Shown here: in pieces, positions 33,301-41,481 of the stretch
Layout: every line of letters begins with the position of its first letter
How positions within the stretch are numbered: the first letter of the stretch is position 1
Assembly (NCBI RefSeq): GCF_001591405.1
Contig: NZ_BCUV01000008.1
Span: 1 to 50,805, forward strand
From: Janibacter terrae NBRC 107853
GTDB lineage: Bacteria; Actinomycetota; Actinomycetes; Actinomycetales; Dermatophilaceae
Length of the DNA stretch: 50,805 nt
Direction: 5' to 3'
Notes under the pieces: model-generated
Database searches by the model: none
Seen by the model: only the letters and a program-made list of their open reading frames with translations
Told to the model about the DNA's origin: nothing
Made by a program: the position numbers and the translations under genes

Positions 33301-33577
33301 GCTCGCGCAGCAGCTGCGTCAGGTACTCGAAGTACTCGACGTGCCCGCCCTGGTAGGACGAGACGGCGACGCCCTGGACGTCCTCGTCGATCGCCGCGTC
33401 GACGACCTCCTGGACGGAGCGGTTGTGACCGAGGTGGACGACCTCCGCCCCCTGGCTCTGCATGATCCGTCGCATGATGTTGATCGATGCGTCGTGCCCG
33501 TCGAAGAGCGCGGACGCGGTCACGAAACGGACCGGGTGGGTCGGGGAGTGCAGCTCGGGCGTGGCAGGCGCAGCCAT
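30311..33577 (-). CDS. icmF: Fused isobutyryl-CoA mutase IcmF (B12-dependent)
   Basis: It interconverts isobutyryl-CoA and n-butyryl-CoA with adenosylcobalamin. 1,088 aa, the normal IcmF length, with three parts: N-terminal B12-binding domain ([19 protein letters not shown] with the lower-ligand His; [16 protein letters not shown]), a MeaB-like GTPase chaperone ([48 protein letters not shown]) and the C-terminal mutase barrel ([40 protein letters not shown]). ATG 33577 lies downstream of a promoter and MarR-type operator; the frame stays open upstream through the 36-bp repeats, but that is not a credible start. First gene of a four-gene operon. Confidence 0.93.
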   Translation of the reverse strand: [1088 protein letters not shown]

Positions 33578-33614
33578 CGGTGAGTCCTCGTCGTCGGGGA
33601 GCCGGTACGGACAA

Positions 33615-33632
33615 ATACTAGGACATCCAAGT
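33615..33632 (-). promoter_or_regulatory. icmF promoter -10 (TAGTAT) overlapping a MarR-type operator
   Basis: On the minus strand ACTTGGATGTCCTAGT (33632-33617) is a near-perfect palindrome overlapping TAGTAT (33620-33615). The same element occurs before the marR gene (34344-34359), with 12 of 16 bases identical and AT/AA flanks shared. Confidence 0.6.
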
Positions 33633-33651
33633 AAATGCCGAAACCCCCGCC

Positions 33652-33831
33652 CTCGCTCCCTGAGGAGCTTGCGCAGGCGGTCTGCCCCTCGCTCCCTGAG
33701 GAGCTCGCGCTCGCGGGCTTCCCCTCGCTCCCTGAGGAGCTTGCGCAGGCGGTCTGCCCCTCGCTCCCTGAGGAGCTTGCGCAGGCGGTCTGCCCCTCGC
33801 TCCCTGAGGAGCTTGCGCAGCAAGCGTCGCG
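33652..33831. repeat. Five tandem 36-bp repeats between marR and icmF
   Basis: Units start at 33652, 33688, 33724, 33760 and 33796 (the last diverges after 25 bp). Each begins CTCGCTCCCTGAGGAGC, which folds GCTCC-CTGA-GGAGC. Unit 2 differs in its second half. The last unit continues into GCTTGCGCAGCAAGC and CGAAGGG, a form I recognise as an actinobacterial intergenic repeat. There are no spacers, so it is not CRISPR. Being a multiple of three, it keeps both strands open as repeated peptides. Confidence 0.9.
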
Positions 33832-33836
33832 AAGGG

Positions 33837-34334
33837 TCACTCCACGGTGTCGCCGTGCGCCGCGCGAAGGGAGCCGAGCAGCGCGGTCGCAGAACGCACC
33901 TCGTCCGCCGCGAGCCCCGGCGAGCGGAACACGCACGCGTTGAGGTCGGCGGTCGCGGCCTCGACGCGCTCCTCGCCGGCGCGGGTGAGCGAGGCGAGGA
34001 CGACCCGTCGGTCGGTCTCGCGGCGCAGCCGCTCGACGAGCCCGTGCGCCTCGAGCCGCGCCACGGCACTCGTCACGCTCGTCGCATGCACCTGGAGGAG
34101 CGAGCCGAGGCGACTCATCGGCATGGACCGACGTCGGCTGAAGGCGAGCAGTCGCAGGATCTCGTACCGGGCGAAGCTCAGCTCGTGCGGGCGCAGGGCG
34201 GTCTCGATGCGCTCGACGAGCAGCTGGTTGGCCCGGGTGATCGAGGTGATCAGGGCCATGCCGTCGGCGGCGTCGTCCCACCCGTGGGCGACCCACTGGT
34301 CGTGGGCCGCGGCGATGGGGTCCCGGTCGGTCAT
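33837..34334 (-). CDS. MarR-family transcriptional regulator
   Basis: 165 aa winged-helix dimeric repressor: NQLLVERIETALRPHELSFA, RYEILRLLAFSRRRSMPMSR, the recognition helix SLLQVHATSVTSAVARLEAH, and the wing VERLRRETDRRVVLASLT. The ATG at 34334 lies seven bases after TAGGAT within a palindrome also found at the icmF promoter, so it probably autoregulates and controls icmF, likely responding to an acyl-CoA. Confidence 0.88.
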   Translation of the reverse strand: MTDRDPIAAAHDQWVAHGWDDAADGMALITSITRANQLLVERIETALRPHELSFARYEILRLLAFSRRRSMPMSRLGSLLQVHATSVTSAVARLEAHGLVERLRRETDRRVVLASLTRAGEERVEAATADLNACVFRSPGLAADEVRSATALLGSLRAAHGDTVE

Positions 34335-34341
34335 GCAGGAG

Positions 34342-34359
34342 ATCCTAGGACGTCCATGC
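34342..34359 (-). promoter_or_regulatory. marR promoter (-10 TAGGAT) and autoregulatory operator
   Basis: Minus strand GCATGGACGTCCTAGG (34359-34344) overlaps TAGGAT (34347-34342), seven bases from the ATG. The same motif is at the icmF promoter. Confidence 0.6.
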
Positions 34360-34363
34360 AACC

Positions 34364-34720
34364 TCAGGAGGCCAGCCACCAGCCGAGGGAGACGAGGGCC
34401 AGGCCGAGGGCGAGGTTGAGGACGACGTCGGCGACCGCGTGGCGGGGGCGCCCGGAGCGGGCCGCCGAGGCGACCTCGACCGCGTGCGTGGCGAAGGTCG
34501 TGAAGGCCCCGCAGAACCCGATCCCCGCGAGAGGGAGCAACCAGCCGGAGGAGCCGCCGGAGGCATGCCCGGCGACGAGCCCGAGCAGGAGCGAACCGGT
34601 GGCGTTGACCGCGAGCACGCCTCCCGCGGGCGTCGCACCCCGGGCGCGAAGGGAGGTCATCACCAGGTGTCGGGACGCGGCCCCGAGGGCCGCGCCGAGC
34701 GCGACGAGCAGCGCGGTCAC
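34364..34720 (-). CDS. crcB: CrcB/FEX fluoride channel subunit (second copy)
   Basis: 118 aa, four membrane segments, with the Fluc signature AVNATGSLLLGL and GFCGAFTTFATHAVE (pore phenylalanines and Na+ site). The GTG start overlaps the stop of the other crcB gene (GTGA). Paired genes suggest a heterodimeric antiparallel fluoride channel. Confidence 0.9.
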   Translation of the reverse strand: MTALLVALGAALGAASRHLVMTSLRARGATPAGGVLAVNATGSLLLGLVAGHASGGSSGWLLPLAGIGFCGAFTTFATHAVEVASAARSGRPRHAVADVVLNLALGLALVSLGWWLAS

Positions 34721-35139
34721 AGCTCCTCCTGGTCGATCGCGGTGTCGTCGACGAGCGGCGGTGTGTGCCAGAGCCGCTCGCCGATGACGAGCCCGGCGAG
34801 CGCCGCACCGACACCGAGCCCGAGGGTGAGCGCGAGGTAGCCGAGCAGGCCGCCGAGACCGTCGGTCGCGAGTGCGTGCCCGTCGAGCGCCAACGTCGAG
34901 TAAGTCGTCCAGCCGCCGAGCAGCCCGACGGCGACGAAGGGCCGCACGAGCGGGTGCCGCTGCGCCGCACCGAGCCACGCGACGAGCAGGCCGAGCGTGA
35001 GGGCGCCGGTGAGGTTGACGACCACCGTGCCCCACGGGGCTCCGGCCGCCGAGGAGACCGCCCAGCGCCCGAGCGAGCCGAGGACGCCGCCCGCGGCGAC
35101 GGCGAGGAGGGTCCACCCTTCCCCCGGGGCCCGGCTCAT
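34717..35139 (-). CDS. crcB: CrcB/FEX fluoride channel subunit (first copy)
   Basis: 140 aa, four membrane segments, WGTVVVNLTGALTLGLLVAW and VGLLGGWTTYSTLALDGHAL are the Fluc motifs. Its C-terminus is acidic. It overlaps the aminotransferase stop (ATGA) upstream and the second crcB downstream. No fluoride riboswitch is visible because the genes are internal to the operon. Confidence 0.9.
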   Translation of the reverse strand: MSRAPGEGWTLLAVAAGGVLGSLGRWAVSSAAGAPWGTVVVNLTGALTLGLLVAWLGAAQRHPLVRPFVAVGLLGGWTTYSTLALDGHALATDGLGGLLGYLALTLGLGVGAALAGLVIGERLWHTPPLVDDTAIDQEEL

Positions 35140-36353
35140 GCCCGCTGGGTCTCGAGGAACTCCGCGATACGTCCGATCGCCTCGGTGAGGACGTCCTCGT
35201 CGGGCAGGGTCACCAGACGGAAGTGGTCGGTGTCCGGCCAGTTGAAGCCGGTGCCGTGGGTGACGAGGATCTTCTTGGCGCGCAGCAGCTCGATGACGAA
35301 GGCCTCGTCGTCGTCGATCCGGTAGACCTCCGGGTCGAGCCTCGGGAAGCAGTAGAGCGCGCCCCTCGGCTCGACGCAGCTGACGCCCGGGATCTCGTTG
35401 AGCAGGCGCGAGGCGAGCTTGATCTGGTCGTGGTACCGACCGCCGGGGACGATCAGCTCGTTGATCGACTGGTACCCGCCGAGCGCCGTCTGGATCGCGT
35501 GTTGGGCCGGCACGTTCGCGCACATCCGCATGTTGGCCAGGAGGGTGAGACCCTCCAGGAAGTCCGCCGCCAGGTGCTTCGGCCCCGAGATCATCACCCA
35601 GCCGGCGCGGTACCCGCAGACCCGGTAGGCCTTGGACAGGCCGGAGAAGGTCAGGCACAGCACGTCGTCGTCGGCGTACTCGGCGGCGTGGTGGTGGACG
35701 GCGTCGTCGAAGATGATCTTCTCGTAGATCTCGTCGGCCATGACGACGAGATCATGACGCCGCGCGATGTCGACGAGCCCGCGGACGATCTCCGGCGAGT
35801 AGACCGCACCCGTCGGGTTGTTGGGGTTGATGATGACGAGCGCGTGGGTGTTGTCGGTGATCTTGGACTCGATGTCCGCCAGGTCGGGGTTCCACCCGTT
35901 GCCCTCGTCGCACCGGTAGTGCACGGGCGTGCCGCCGGCGAGCGAGACGGCGCCGGTCCACAGCGGGTAGTCCGGTGCCGGGATGAGGATCTCGTTGCCG
36001 TTGTCGACGAAGGCCTGCAGCACCATCGAGATCAGCTCGGACACGCCGTTGCCGATGTAGACGTCCTCGACGGTCGTCTCCCGCAGCCCGCGCGACTGGT
36101 AGTACTGCGCCACCGCGGTGCGGGCCGAGTAGATCCCCTTGCTGTCGACGTAGCCCTGCGAGCCGGGCAGGTGCCGGGTCATGTCGGCGACGATCGCCTC
36201 GGGGGCCTCGAAGCCGAAGGGGGCGGTGTTGCCGATGTTGAGCTTGAGGATCTTGTGGCCCTCGGCCTCGAGGCGCTGGGCCTCGACGAGGATGGGGCCG
36301 CGCACGTCGTAACGCACGTCCTTCAGCTTGCGGCTCTGGCGGATCTGGCGCAT
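35136..36353 (-). CDS. Class I/II pyridoxal-phosphate aminotransferase, AlaA-like
   Basis: 405 aa; probably glutamate-pyruvate (alanine) transaminase. It begins RQIRQSRKLKDVRYDVRGPI, typical of AlaA. Visible motifs: SQGYVDSKGIYSARTAVAQY, YIGNGVSELI, VIINPNNPTGAVYS, VMADEIYEKI and the PLP lysine in FSGLSKAYRVCGYRAGW. It is close to mycobacterial Rv0337c, which sits beside the Rv0338c-type reductase there; here the two are 33 kb apart. GAGACT lies six bases before the ATG, suggesting a leaderless start. Heads an operon with both crcB genes. Confidence 0.9.
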   Translation of the reverse strand: MRQIRQSRKLKDVRYDVRGPILVEAQRLEAEGHKILKLNIGNTAPFGFEAPEAIVADMTRHLPGSQGYVDSKGIYSARTAVAQYYQSRGLRETTVEDVYIGNGVSELISMVLQAFVDNGNEILIPAPDYPLWTGAVSLAGGTPVHYRCDEGNGWNPDLADIESKITDNTHALVIINPNNPTGAVYSPEIVRGLVDIARRHDLVVMADEIYEKIIFDDAVHHHAAEYADDDVLCLTFSGLSKAYRVCGYRAGWVMISGPKHLAADFLEGLTLLANMRMCANVPAQHAIQTALGGYQSINELIVPGGRYHDQIKLASRLLNEIPGVSCVEPRGALYCFPRLDPEVYRIDDDEAFVIELLRAKKILVTHGTGFNWPDTDHFRLVTLPDEDVLTEAIGRIAEFLETQRA

Positions 36354-36416
36354 GGCGTCAGTCTCTCAGGGAGAGGGGCCGATGCCCGGCAACGACCGGC
36401 CGACGGACCCGGCGGG

Positions 36417-38066
36417 CTACATCCCCGTCGTCGAGCGGGGGTAGGGGATCTGCGGGTCCGTGACGATGTTGACGAGGTACGGCACGCCGGCGGCGAAGGC
36501 CCGGTCGAGGGCCGGCCCGATCTGCGCCGGGTCCGTGACGAGCTCACCGGCACCGCCGAGCGCCGTGACCACCTGGTCGTAGCGGGTCCGGGGGGCGAGG
36601 TCGGTGGCGACGTCGTAGCCGTAGAGCATCTGCATCGGCTGCTTCTCCAGCCCCCACGCGCTGTTGTTGCCCATGACGATGACGACCGGGAGGTCGTGCC
36701 GCACGAGCGTGTCGACGTCCATGAGCGACAGGCCGGAGGCCCCGTCGCCGAGGAGCAGCACGACCTGGGACGAAGGGCGGGCCACCCGGGCCGCGATCGC
36801 CGCACCGAGGCCGGCGCCGAGGCAGCCGAAGGGGCCGGGGTCCAGCCACCCGCCCGGACGTTGCGGCTCGACGAACCGCCCGGCCCAGGAGACGAAGTCG
36901 CCGCCGTCGCCGATGACGACCGCGTCCTCCGCGAGGCGGGGGAGCAGCTCCCCGTAGATGCGGGCCGGGTGCGCGGGCGAGACCGCGCTCGTCAGCAGCT
37001 CCCGGTCCCGGCTCGCGCGGCCGGCGGCCTCCTCGGCGAGCCGGTCCGTCCAGGCCGTCCAGTCCGCGTGGCCGCGTGCCGTGACCGCGGCGAGCAGGGC
37101 GTCGAGGACGAGCGTGAGGTCACCGGAGGCGCTCGCCGCCGGCTCCGCGTGCGAGCTGACCTGCCCGAGGGAGTCGGCGATGTGCACGACCTGCGCGTCC
37201 GCTCCTCCGAGGCCGCCGAACTGCCCGTAGGCGAGCCGGAAGTCGAGCGGTGTGCCGACGACGACCGCGAGGTCGCACTCGCCGACAGCGGTCCTGCGCG
37301 CCCTGCCGACGAGCAGCGGGTGCCCGCCGGGGAGGATGCCACGGCCCATGCCGTTGGTCAGGGTCGGCAGGCCGAGCTCCTCGACGAGGCGCAGCGCCGA
37401 CTCCTCCGCGCCGTCGCTCCACACGTCGGTGCCGAGGACGAGCAGCGGACGTTCGGCGCGGGCCACGAGCCCGGCGACGGCGTCGACGTCACCGCTCGTC
37501 GGCTGCTGGGGCAGGGGCGCGCTCGCCTCGACCGGCGCCCCCTCGGCGTCGCCGAAGAGCTCGTCCATCGGGATGTCGAGGAAGACCGGGCCCCGGTGCG
37601 GCGCCGCCGCGAGGTGGAAGGCCTCGTCGACCTCGTCGGCGATCTCGTCGACCGAGCCGACCGTCGCCGCGCGCTTGGTGACCGGCCCGAGCAGGCGGGG
37701 GTGGTCGAGCTCCTGGAGCGCCCCCCTTCCCCACGAGAAGGATGCCGCCCGGCCGCCGAGGACGACGAGGGGGGAGCCCGAGAAGTGCGCCTGGGTGATG
37801 GCGCTGATCCCGTTGGTGACGCCGGGGCCGGCGGTGAGCACTGCCAGGCCGGGTGTGCGGGTCAGCTTGCCCATCGCCTCGGCCGCGAAGACCGCGGTCT
37901 GCTCGTGGCGCACGTCGAGCAGGCGCATCGGCGGCTCGGCGCGGACCGCGCCGTCGTAGAACGGGAACACGTGGGCGCCCGTGAGCGTGAACATCGTGCT
38001 CACCCCGTGCGCCGCCGCGGCGGAGACGGCGCACGCGCCGCCGCTGACCTCGTCGAAGTGCTCCAT
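36417..38066 (-). CDS. Acetolactate-synthase-like thiamine-diphosphate enzyme
   Basis: 549 aa with the three ThDP-enzyme domains: PYR (TMFTLTGAHVFPFYD; HEQTAVFAAEAMGKLT with the activating Glu), the central domain (ERPLLVLGTDVWSD), and PP (GDGASGLSLMDVDTLVRHDL then VVIVMGNNSAWGLEK, the GDG...NN cofactor-binding motif). It resembles mycobacterial IlvG more than the main IlvB. No small subunit gene is adjacent, so it may be another ThDP lyase. Divergent from the small gene at 38109; TAACCT eight bases before the ATG suggests a leaderless start. Confidence 0.82.
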   Translation of the reverse strand: MEHFDEVSGGACAVSAAAAHGVSTMFTLTGAHVFPFYDGAVRAEPPMRLLDVRHEQTAVFAAEAMGKLTRTPGLAVLTAGPGVTNGISAITQAHFSGSPLVVLGGRAASFSWGRGALQELDHPRLLGPVTKRAATVGSVDEIADEVDEAFHLAAAPHRGPVFLDIPMDELFGDAEGAPVEASAPLPQQPTSGDVDAVAGLVARAERPLLVLGTDVWSDGAEESALRLVEELGLPTLTNGMGRGILPGGHPLLVGRARRTAVGECDLAVVVGTPLDFRLAYGQFGGLGGADAQVVHIADSLGQVSSHAEPAASASGDLTLVLDALLAAVTARGHADWTAWTDRLAEEAAGRASRDRELLTSAVSPAHPARIYGELLPRLAEDAVVIGDGGDFVSWAGRFVEPQRPGGWLDPGPFGCLGAGLGAAIAARVARPSSQVVLLLGDGASGLSLMDVDTLVRHDLPVVIVMGNNSAWGLEKQPMQMLYGYDVATDLAPRTRYDQVVTALGGAGELVTDPAQIGPALDRAFAAGVPYLVNIVTDPQIPYPRSTTGM

Positions 38067-38096
38067 GCGCCCCTAGGTTACTCTTCGGTAGGTCCG

Positions 38097-38102
38097 TAGG
38101 GT
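38097..38102 (+). promoter_or_regulatory. -10 box for the 40-residue protein gene
   Basis: TAGGGT lies exactly six bases before the GTG at 38109, the same layout as aroQ and the ParA-like gene. Confidence 0.45.
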
Positions 38103-38108
38103 GGCGGG

Positions 38109-38231
38109 GTGAGCACCGACCCTTCGCACACCGTGTGGGACGACGAGGAGGCCGCCCGGGAGGCGGCCATCGCCGAGGAGCACCTCGCCGAGGACGAAGG
38201 GGAGGCCCCTCCCGTCGACGACGCGGACTGA
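38109..38231 (+). CDS. Small acidic protein, 40 residues
   Basis: The frame STDPSHTVWDDEEAAREAA... ends at TGA 38229-38231. Fourteen of its residues are Asp or Glu and only one is Arg. It has a plausible leaderless promoter six bases upstream and lies between the divergent ThDP gene and pntA. No family recognised; conservation is untested. Confidence 0.45.
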   Translation: MSTDPSHTVWDDEEAAREAAIAEEHLAEDEGEAPPVDDAD

Positions 38232-38377
38232 GCGCCGACCGGGACTGTCCAGTGAGACGAGACGCCGTCTCACCTCGTGGCCTGTGATCATCGTCCCCAT
38301 CCCAGACCCACGGGTGGCGTGGGGGCCTGTCGTAGGTTGCCCACCAACCACACCCACACCCCTGACCAGGAGTGACG

Positions 38378-39907
38378 ATGCGACTTGGCGTGCCCAAGGA
38401 GTCGAAGCGCGGAGAAACCCGCGTCGCGGCGACCCCCAGAACGGTCGAGCAGCTGATCAAGCTCGGATACGACGTCGTCGTCGAGCCCGGTGCCGGTGAG
38501 GCCTCCGCCTACCCGGACCAGGCCTACCTCGACGCCGGAGCCACCCTCGAGCCCGCCGAGCAGGTGTGGGCCAGCGACGTCGTCGCCAAGATCAACGCGC
38601 CCTCCGACGAAGAGGTGCCGCGCCTGCGGTCCGGGGCGATCCTCGCCTCCCTGCTCGCGCCGGCGCTCAACCCCGACAAGGTCGAGGCGCTGCGCGCCCA
38701 GGGCGTCACCGCGCTGGCGATGGACGCCGTGCCGCGCATCTCGCGCGCGCAGTCGCTCGACGTGCTCTCCTCGATGGCCAACATCGCGGGCTACCGCGCG
38801 GTCGTCGAGTCCGCGCACGAGTTCGGTGGCCTCTTCACCGGACAGGTGACGGCCGCGGGCAAGGTCCCGCCGGCCAAGGTCCTCGTCTGCGGGGCCGGCG
38901 TCGCCGGCCTGGCGGCGATCGGTGCCGCCGGTTCGCTCGGTGCGATCGTGCGCGCCTTCGACGTGCGCCCCGAGGTCGCCGAGCAGGTCGAGTCGATGGG
39001 CGCCGAGTTCCTCCGGATCGACGTCCAGCAGGAGGTCTCGAGCGACGGCTACGCCAAGGAGACCGGCGAGGACTTCAACCGCAAGGCCGCCAAGCTGTAC
39101 GCGGAGCAGGCCAAGGACGTCGACATCATCATCACGACGGCCCTCATCCCCGGCCGGCCGGCGCCGCGCCTCATCACCGAGGAGATGGTCGCCTCGATGA
39201 AGCCGGGCTCGGTCATCATCGACATGGCGGCCGGCTCCGGCGGCAACGTCGCCGGGTCCGTCGCGGACGAGCGTGTCGTCACCGAGGGCGGCGTGCGGAT
39301 CATCGGCTACACCGACCTCGCGGGCCGCCTGCCCACGCAGGCCAGCCAGCTCTTCGGCACCAACATCGTCAACCTGCTCAAGCTGCTGACCCCGGACAAG
39401 GACGGTCGGCCCGTCCTCGACATGGAGGACACCGTCGTGCGCGGCATGACGGTCACCCGGGCCGAGGAGACCCTCTGGCCGCCGCCGCCCGTGCAGGTCT
39501 CCGCGGCTCAGAGCGCCCCGGCCGCCGCGGCACAGGTCGAGCCCGAGCCCGCGAAGCCCGTCGACCCCAACCGCAAGTTCTGGCTCATCGGCGGGGCAGC
39601 GGTGGTCTTCCTCGTCCTCGCCGCCTTCATGCCGGCCGCCTTCCTGTCGCACTTCATCGTCTTCGCGCTCGCGGTCGTCATCGGCTTCTACGTCATCGGG
39701 CACGTGCACCACGCGCTGCACACGCCGCTGATGTCGGTGACCAACGCGATCTCCGGGATCATCGTCGTCGGGGCCCTGCTGCAGGTCACCTCGTCGAACC
39801 TGACGATCCAGGTCGTCGCAGCCGCCGCCATCTTCTTCGCCAGCATCAACGTCTTCGGTGGCTTCACCGTGACGAACCGGATGCTCAACATGTTCCGGAA
39901 GGGCTGA
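38378..39907 (+). CDS. pntA: NAD(P) transhydrogenase alpha subunit
   Basis: PntAB couples proton re-entry to hydride transfer from NADH to NADP+. The 509-aa alpha subunit has the NAD-binding domain I ([40 protein letters not shown]) and, after an Ala/Pro linker around 380-395, the membrane domain II part with four hydrophobic segments. AGGAG lies 5 nt before ATG 38378. It is the E. coli-type full-length alpha, not the split form. Confidence 0.95.
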   Translation: MRLGVPKESKRGETRVAATPRTVEQLIKLGYDVVVEPGAGEASAYPDQAYLDAGATLEPAEQVWASDVVAKINAPSDEEVPRLRSGAILASLLAPALNPDKVEALRAQGVTALAMDAVPRISRAQSLDVLSSMANIAGYRAVVESAHEFGGLFTGQVTAAGKVPPAKVLVCGAGVAGLAAIGAAGSLGAIVRAFDVRPEVAEQVESMGAEFLRIDVQQEVSSDGYAKETGEDFNRKAAKLYAEQAKDVDIIITTALIPGRPAPRLITEEMVASMKPGSVIIDMAAGSGGNVAGSVADERVVTEGGVRIIGYTDLAGRLPTQASQLFGTNIVNLLKLLTPDKDGRPVLDMEDTVVRGMTVTRAEETLWPPPPVQVSAAQSAPAAAAQVEPEPAKPVDPNRKFWLIGGAAVVFLVLAAFMPAAFLSHFIVFALAVVIGFYVIGHVHHALHTPLMSVTNAISGIIVVGALLQVTSSNLTIQVVAAAAIFFASINVFGGFTVTNRMLNMFRKG

Positions 39908-39910
39908 GTC

Positions 39911-41359
39911 GTGCTGTCCACCGTCGTCACCGCCGCCTACATCGTCGCGGCGCTCCTCTTCATCCTGTCCCTGGCCGGCCTGAGCAGGCACGAGTCGGCC
40001 AAGCACGGCAACTGGTTCGGCATGGCCGGCATGGCCATCGCCCTCCTCGCCACCATCGCCCTCGTCATCGACGGGGTCTACGGCGACGGCGAGGCCACCG
40101 ACGCCGGCAAGTGGGGCCTGGGCGTCCTCGTCGTCACGATGGCCCTCGGCGGGCTCATCGGTGTGCGCATCGCCCGCCGGGTCGAGATGACCGGCATGCC
40201 CGAGCTCATCGCGATGATGCACTCCTTCGTCGGCCTGGCCGCCGTGCTCGTCGGCTACAACACCTTCTTCGCGTCGCACGGTGACGGCGCCGAGGCGGTC
40301 GCCGAGCACAAGCGGCTCGAGGCGATCGACATGGTCGGCATCCACAACGGCGAGGTCTTCGTCGGCGTTTTCATCGGCGCAGTGACCTTCACCGGATCGA
40401 TCGTCGCCTACCTCAAGCTCAGCGCGAAGATGAAGTCCTCGCCGCTCGTGCTCCCCGCGCGGCACTGGCTCAACCTGCTCGCCGTGCTCGTCTCCGTCGC
40501 CCTGTGCGTCTGGTTCGTCGTCTCCCCTTCGCTCCTGCCGCTGGCGATCATGACGGTCATCGCGCTGCTCTTCGGCTGGCACCTCGTCGCCTCCATCGGC
40601 GGCGGCGACATGCCGGTCGTCGTCTCGATGCTCAACAGCTACTCGGGCTGGGCCGCGGCCGCCGCGGGCTTCATGCTCTCCAACGACCTGCTCATCGTCA
40701 CCGGTGCGCTCGTCGGCTCCTCCGGTGCCTTCCTGAGCTACATCATGTGCAAGGCGATGAACCGCTCCTTCGTCTCCGTCATCGCCGGTGGCTTCGGCTC
40801 CGACGGCCAGGTCACGGGCGAGGACAAGGACTACGGCGAGCACCGCGAGATCCAGGCCGATGCCGTCGCCGAGCTGCTCCTCGAGGCCTCGTCGGTGGTC
40901 ATCGCCCCGGGCTACGGCATGGCCGTCGCGCAGGCGCAGTACCCGGTCGCCGACCTCACCGCCCAGCTGCGGGCGAAGGGGGTGGACGTCCGGTTCGGCA
41001 TCCACCCGGTCGCCGGCCGCCTCCCGGGCCACATGAACGTCCTCCTCGCCGAGGCGAAGGTGCCCTACGACGTCGTGCTCGAGATGGACGAGATCAACGA
41101 CGACTTCCCGGAGACGGACGTCGTCCTGGTCATCGGCGCCAACGACACGGTCAACCCGGCCGCGGCCGAGGACCCGACGAGCCCGATCGCCGGCATGCCG
41201 GTGCTCGAGGTGTGGAACGCCAAGGACGTCATCGTCTTCAAGCGCTCGATGGCCACGGGGTACGCGGGCGTCCAGAACCCGCTGTTCTTCCGGGACAACA
41301 CCCAGATGCTCTTCGGCGACGCCAAGGACCGGGTCGGCGACATCCTCAAGGCCCTCTGA
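39911..41359 (+). CDS. pntB: NAD(P) transhydrogenase beta subunit
   Basis: 482 aa, GTG start four bases after pntA. The N-terminal half has eight or nine membrane segments (domain II). The C-terminal NADP-binding domain III shows [40 protein letters not shown] and [12 protein letters not shown]. Forms the proton channel with PntA. A strong palindromic terminator follows. Confidence 0.95.
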   Translation: MLSTVVTAAYIVAALLFILSLAGLSRHESAKHGNWFGMAGMAIALLATIALVIDGVYGDGEATDAGKWGLGVLVVTMALGGLIGVRIARRVEMTGMPELIAMMHSFVGLAAVLVGYNTFFASHGDGAEAVAEHKRLEAIDMVGIHNGEVFVGVFIGAVTFTGSIVAYLKLSAKMKSSPLVLPARHWLNLLAVLVSVALCVWFVVSPSLLPLAIMTVIALLFGWHLVASIGGGDMPVVVSMLNSYSGWAAAAAGFMLSNDLLIVTGALVGSSGAFLSYIMCKAMNRSFVSVIAGGFGSDGQVTGEDKDYGEHREIQADAVAELLLEASSVVIAPGYGMAVAQAQYPVADLTAQLRAKGVDVRFGIHPVAGRLPGHMNVLLAEAKVPYDVVLEMDEINDDFPETDVVLVIGANDTVNPAAAEDPTSPIAGMPVLEVWNAKDVIVFKRSMATGYAGVQNPLFFRDNTQMLFGDAKDRVGDILKAL

Positions 41360-41384
41360 GGTCCTCTGGGCCACCGCACCACCG

Positions 41385-41426
41385 CGAAGGGCGGCGCTCA
41401 CCCCATGGGGTGGGCGCCGCCCTTCG
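41385..41426. terminator. Palindromic terminator after pntB
   Basis: CGAAGGGCGGCGC (41385-41397) pairs with GCGCCGCCCTTCG (41414-41426), with CACCCC-AT-GGGGTG pairing inside, giving an almost unbroken ~20-bp stem. Confidence 0.85.
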
Positions 41427-41442
41427 TCGTCCCCGGACCCCA

Positions 41443-41460
41443 CATTCCCCTAGGGCAATG
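41443..41460. promoter_or_regulatory. Palindromic site, first of two copies 32 bp apart
   Basis: CATTCCCCTAGGGCAATG is palindromic at 16 of 18 positions. A second identical copy starts at 41475 and is split by the IS481 element (41475-41486, continuing at 42640/42646). Two identical dyads three helical turns apart look like a paired operator. Confidence 0.45.
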
Positions 41461-41481
41461 CGCACCTGAACCCGCATTCCC

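Noticed and set aside
30221-33583. 1,120-codon plus-strand frame opposite icmF
   Set aside because: Composition is a shadow of the icmF codons (Asp/Val/Leu/Arg runs), with no recognisable domain.
33652-33831. CRISPR array
   Set aside because: Repeats are directly tandem with no spacers and no cas genes nearby.
33635-33943. Open frame with 12-residue repeats (SLPEELAQAVCP-like) on the plus strand
   Set aside because: It is the 36-bp DNA repeat read in a frame that stays open because the unit is a multiple of three; it has no ribosome site and runs antisense into marR.
33578-34069. N-terminal extension of IcmF through the 36-bp repeats
   Set aside because: The extension crosses a promoter and operator and overlaps the marR gene. 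IcmF without it already has the normal length.
34364-35139. Fluoride riboswitch before crcB
   Set aside because: The crcB genes overlap the aminotransferase gene, leaving no leader to hold a riboswitch.
38288-41443. 1,051-codon minus-strand frame opposite pntAB
   Set aside because: Antisense shadow rich in His/Asp/Arg/Glu; pntA and pntB on the plus strand are unambiguous.
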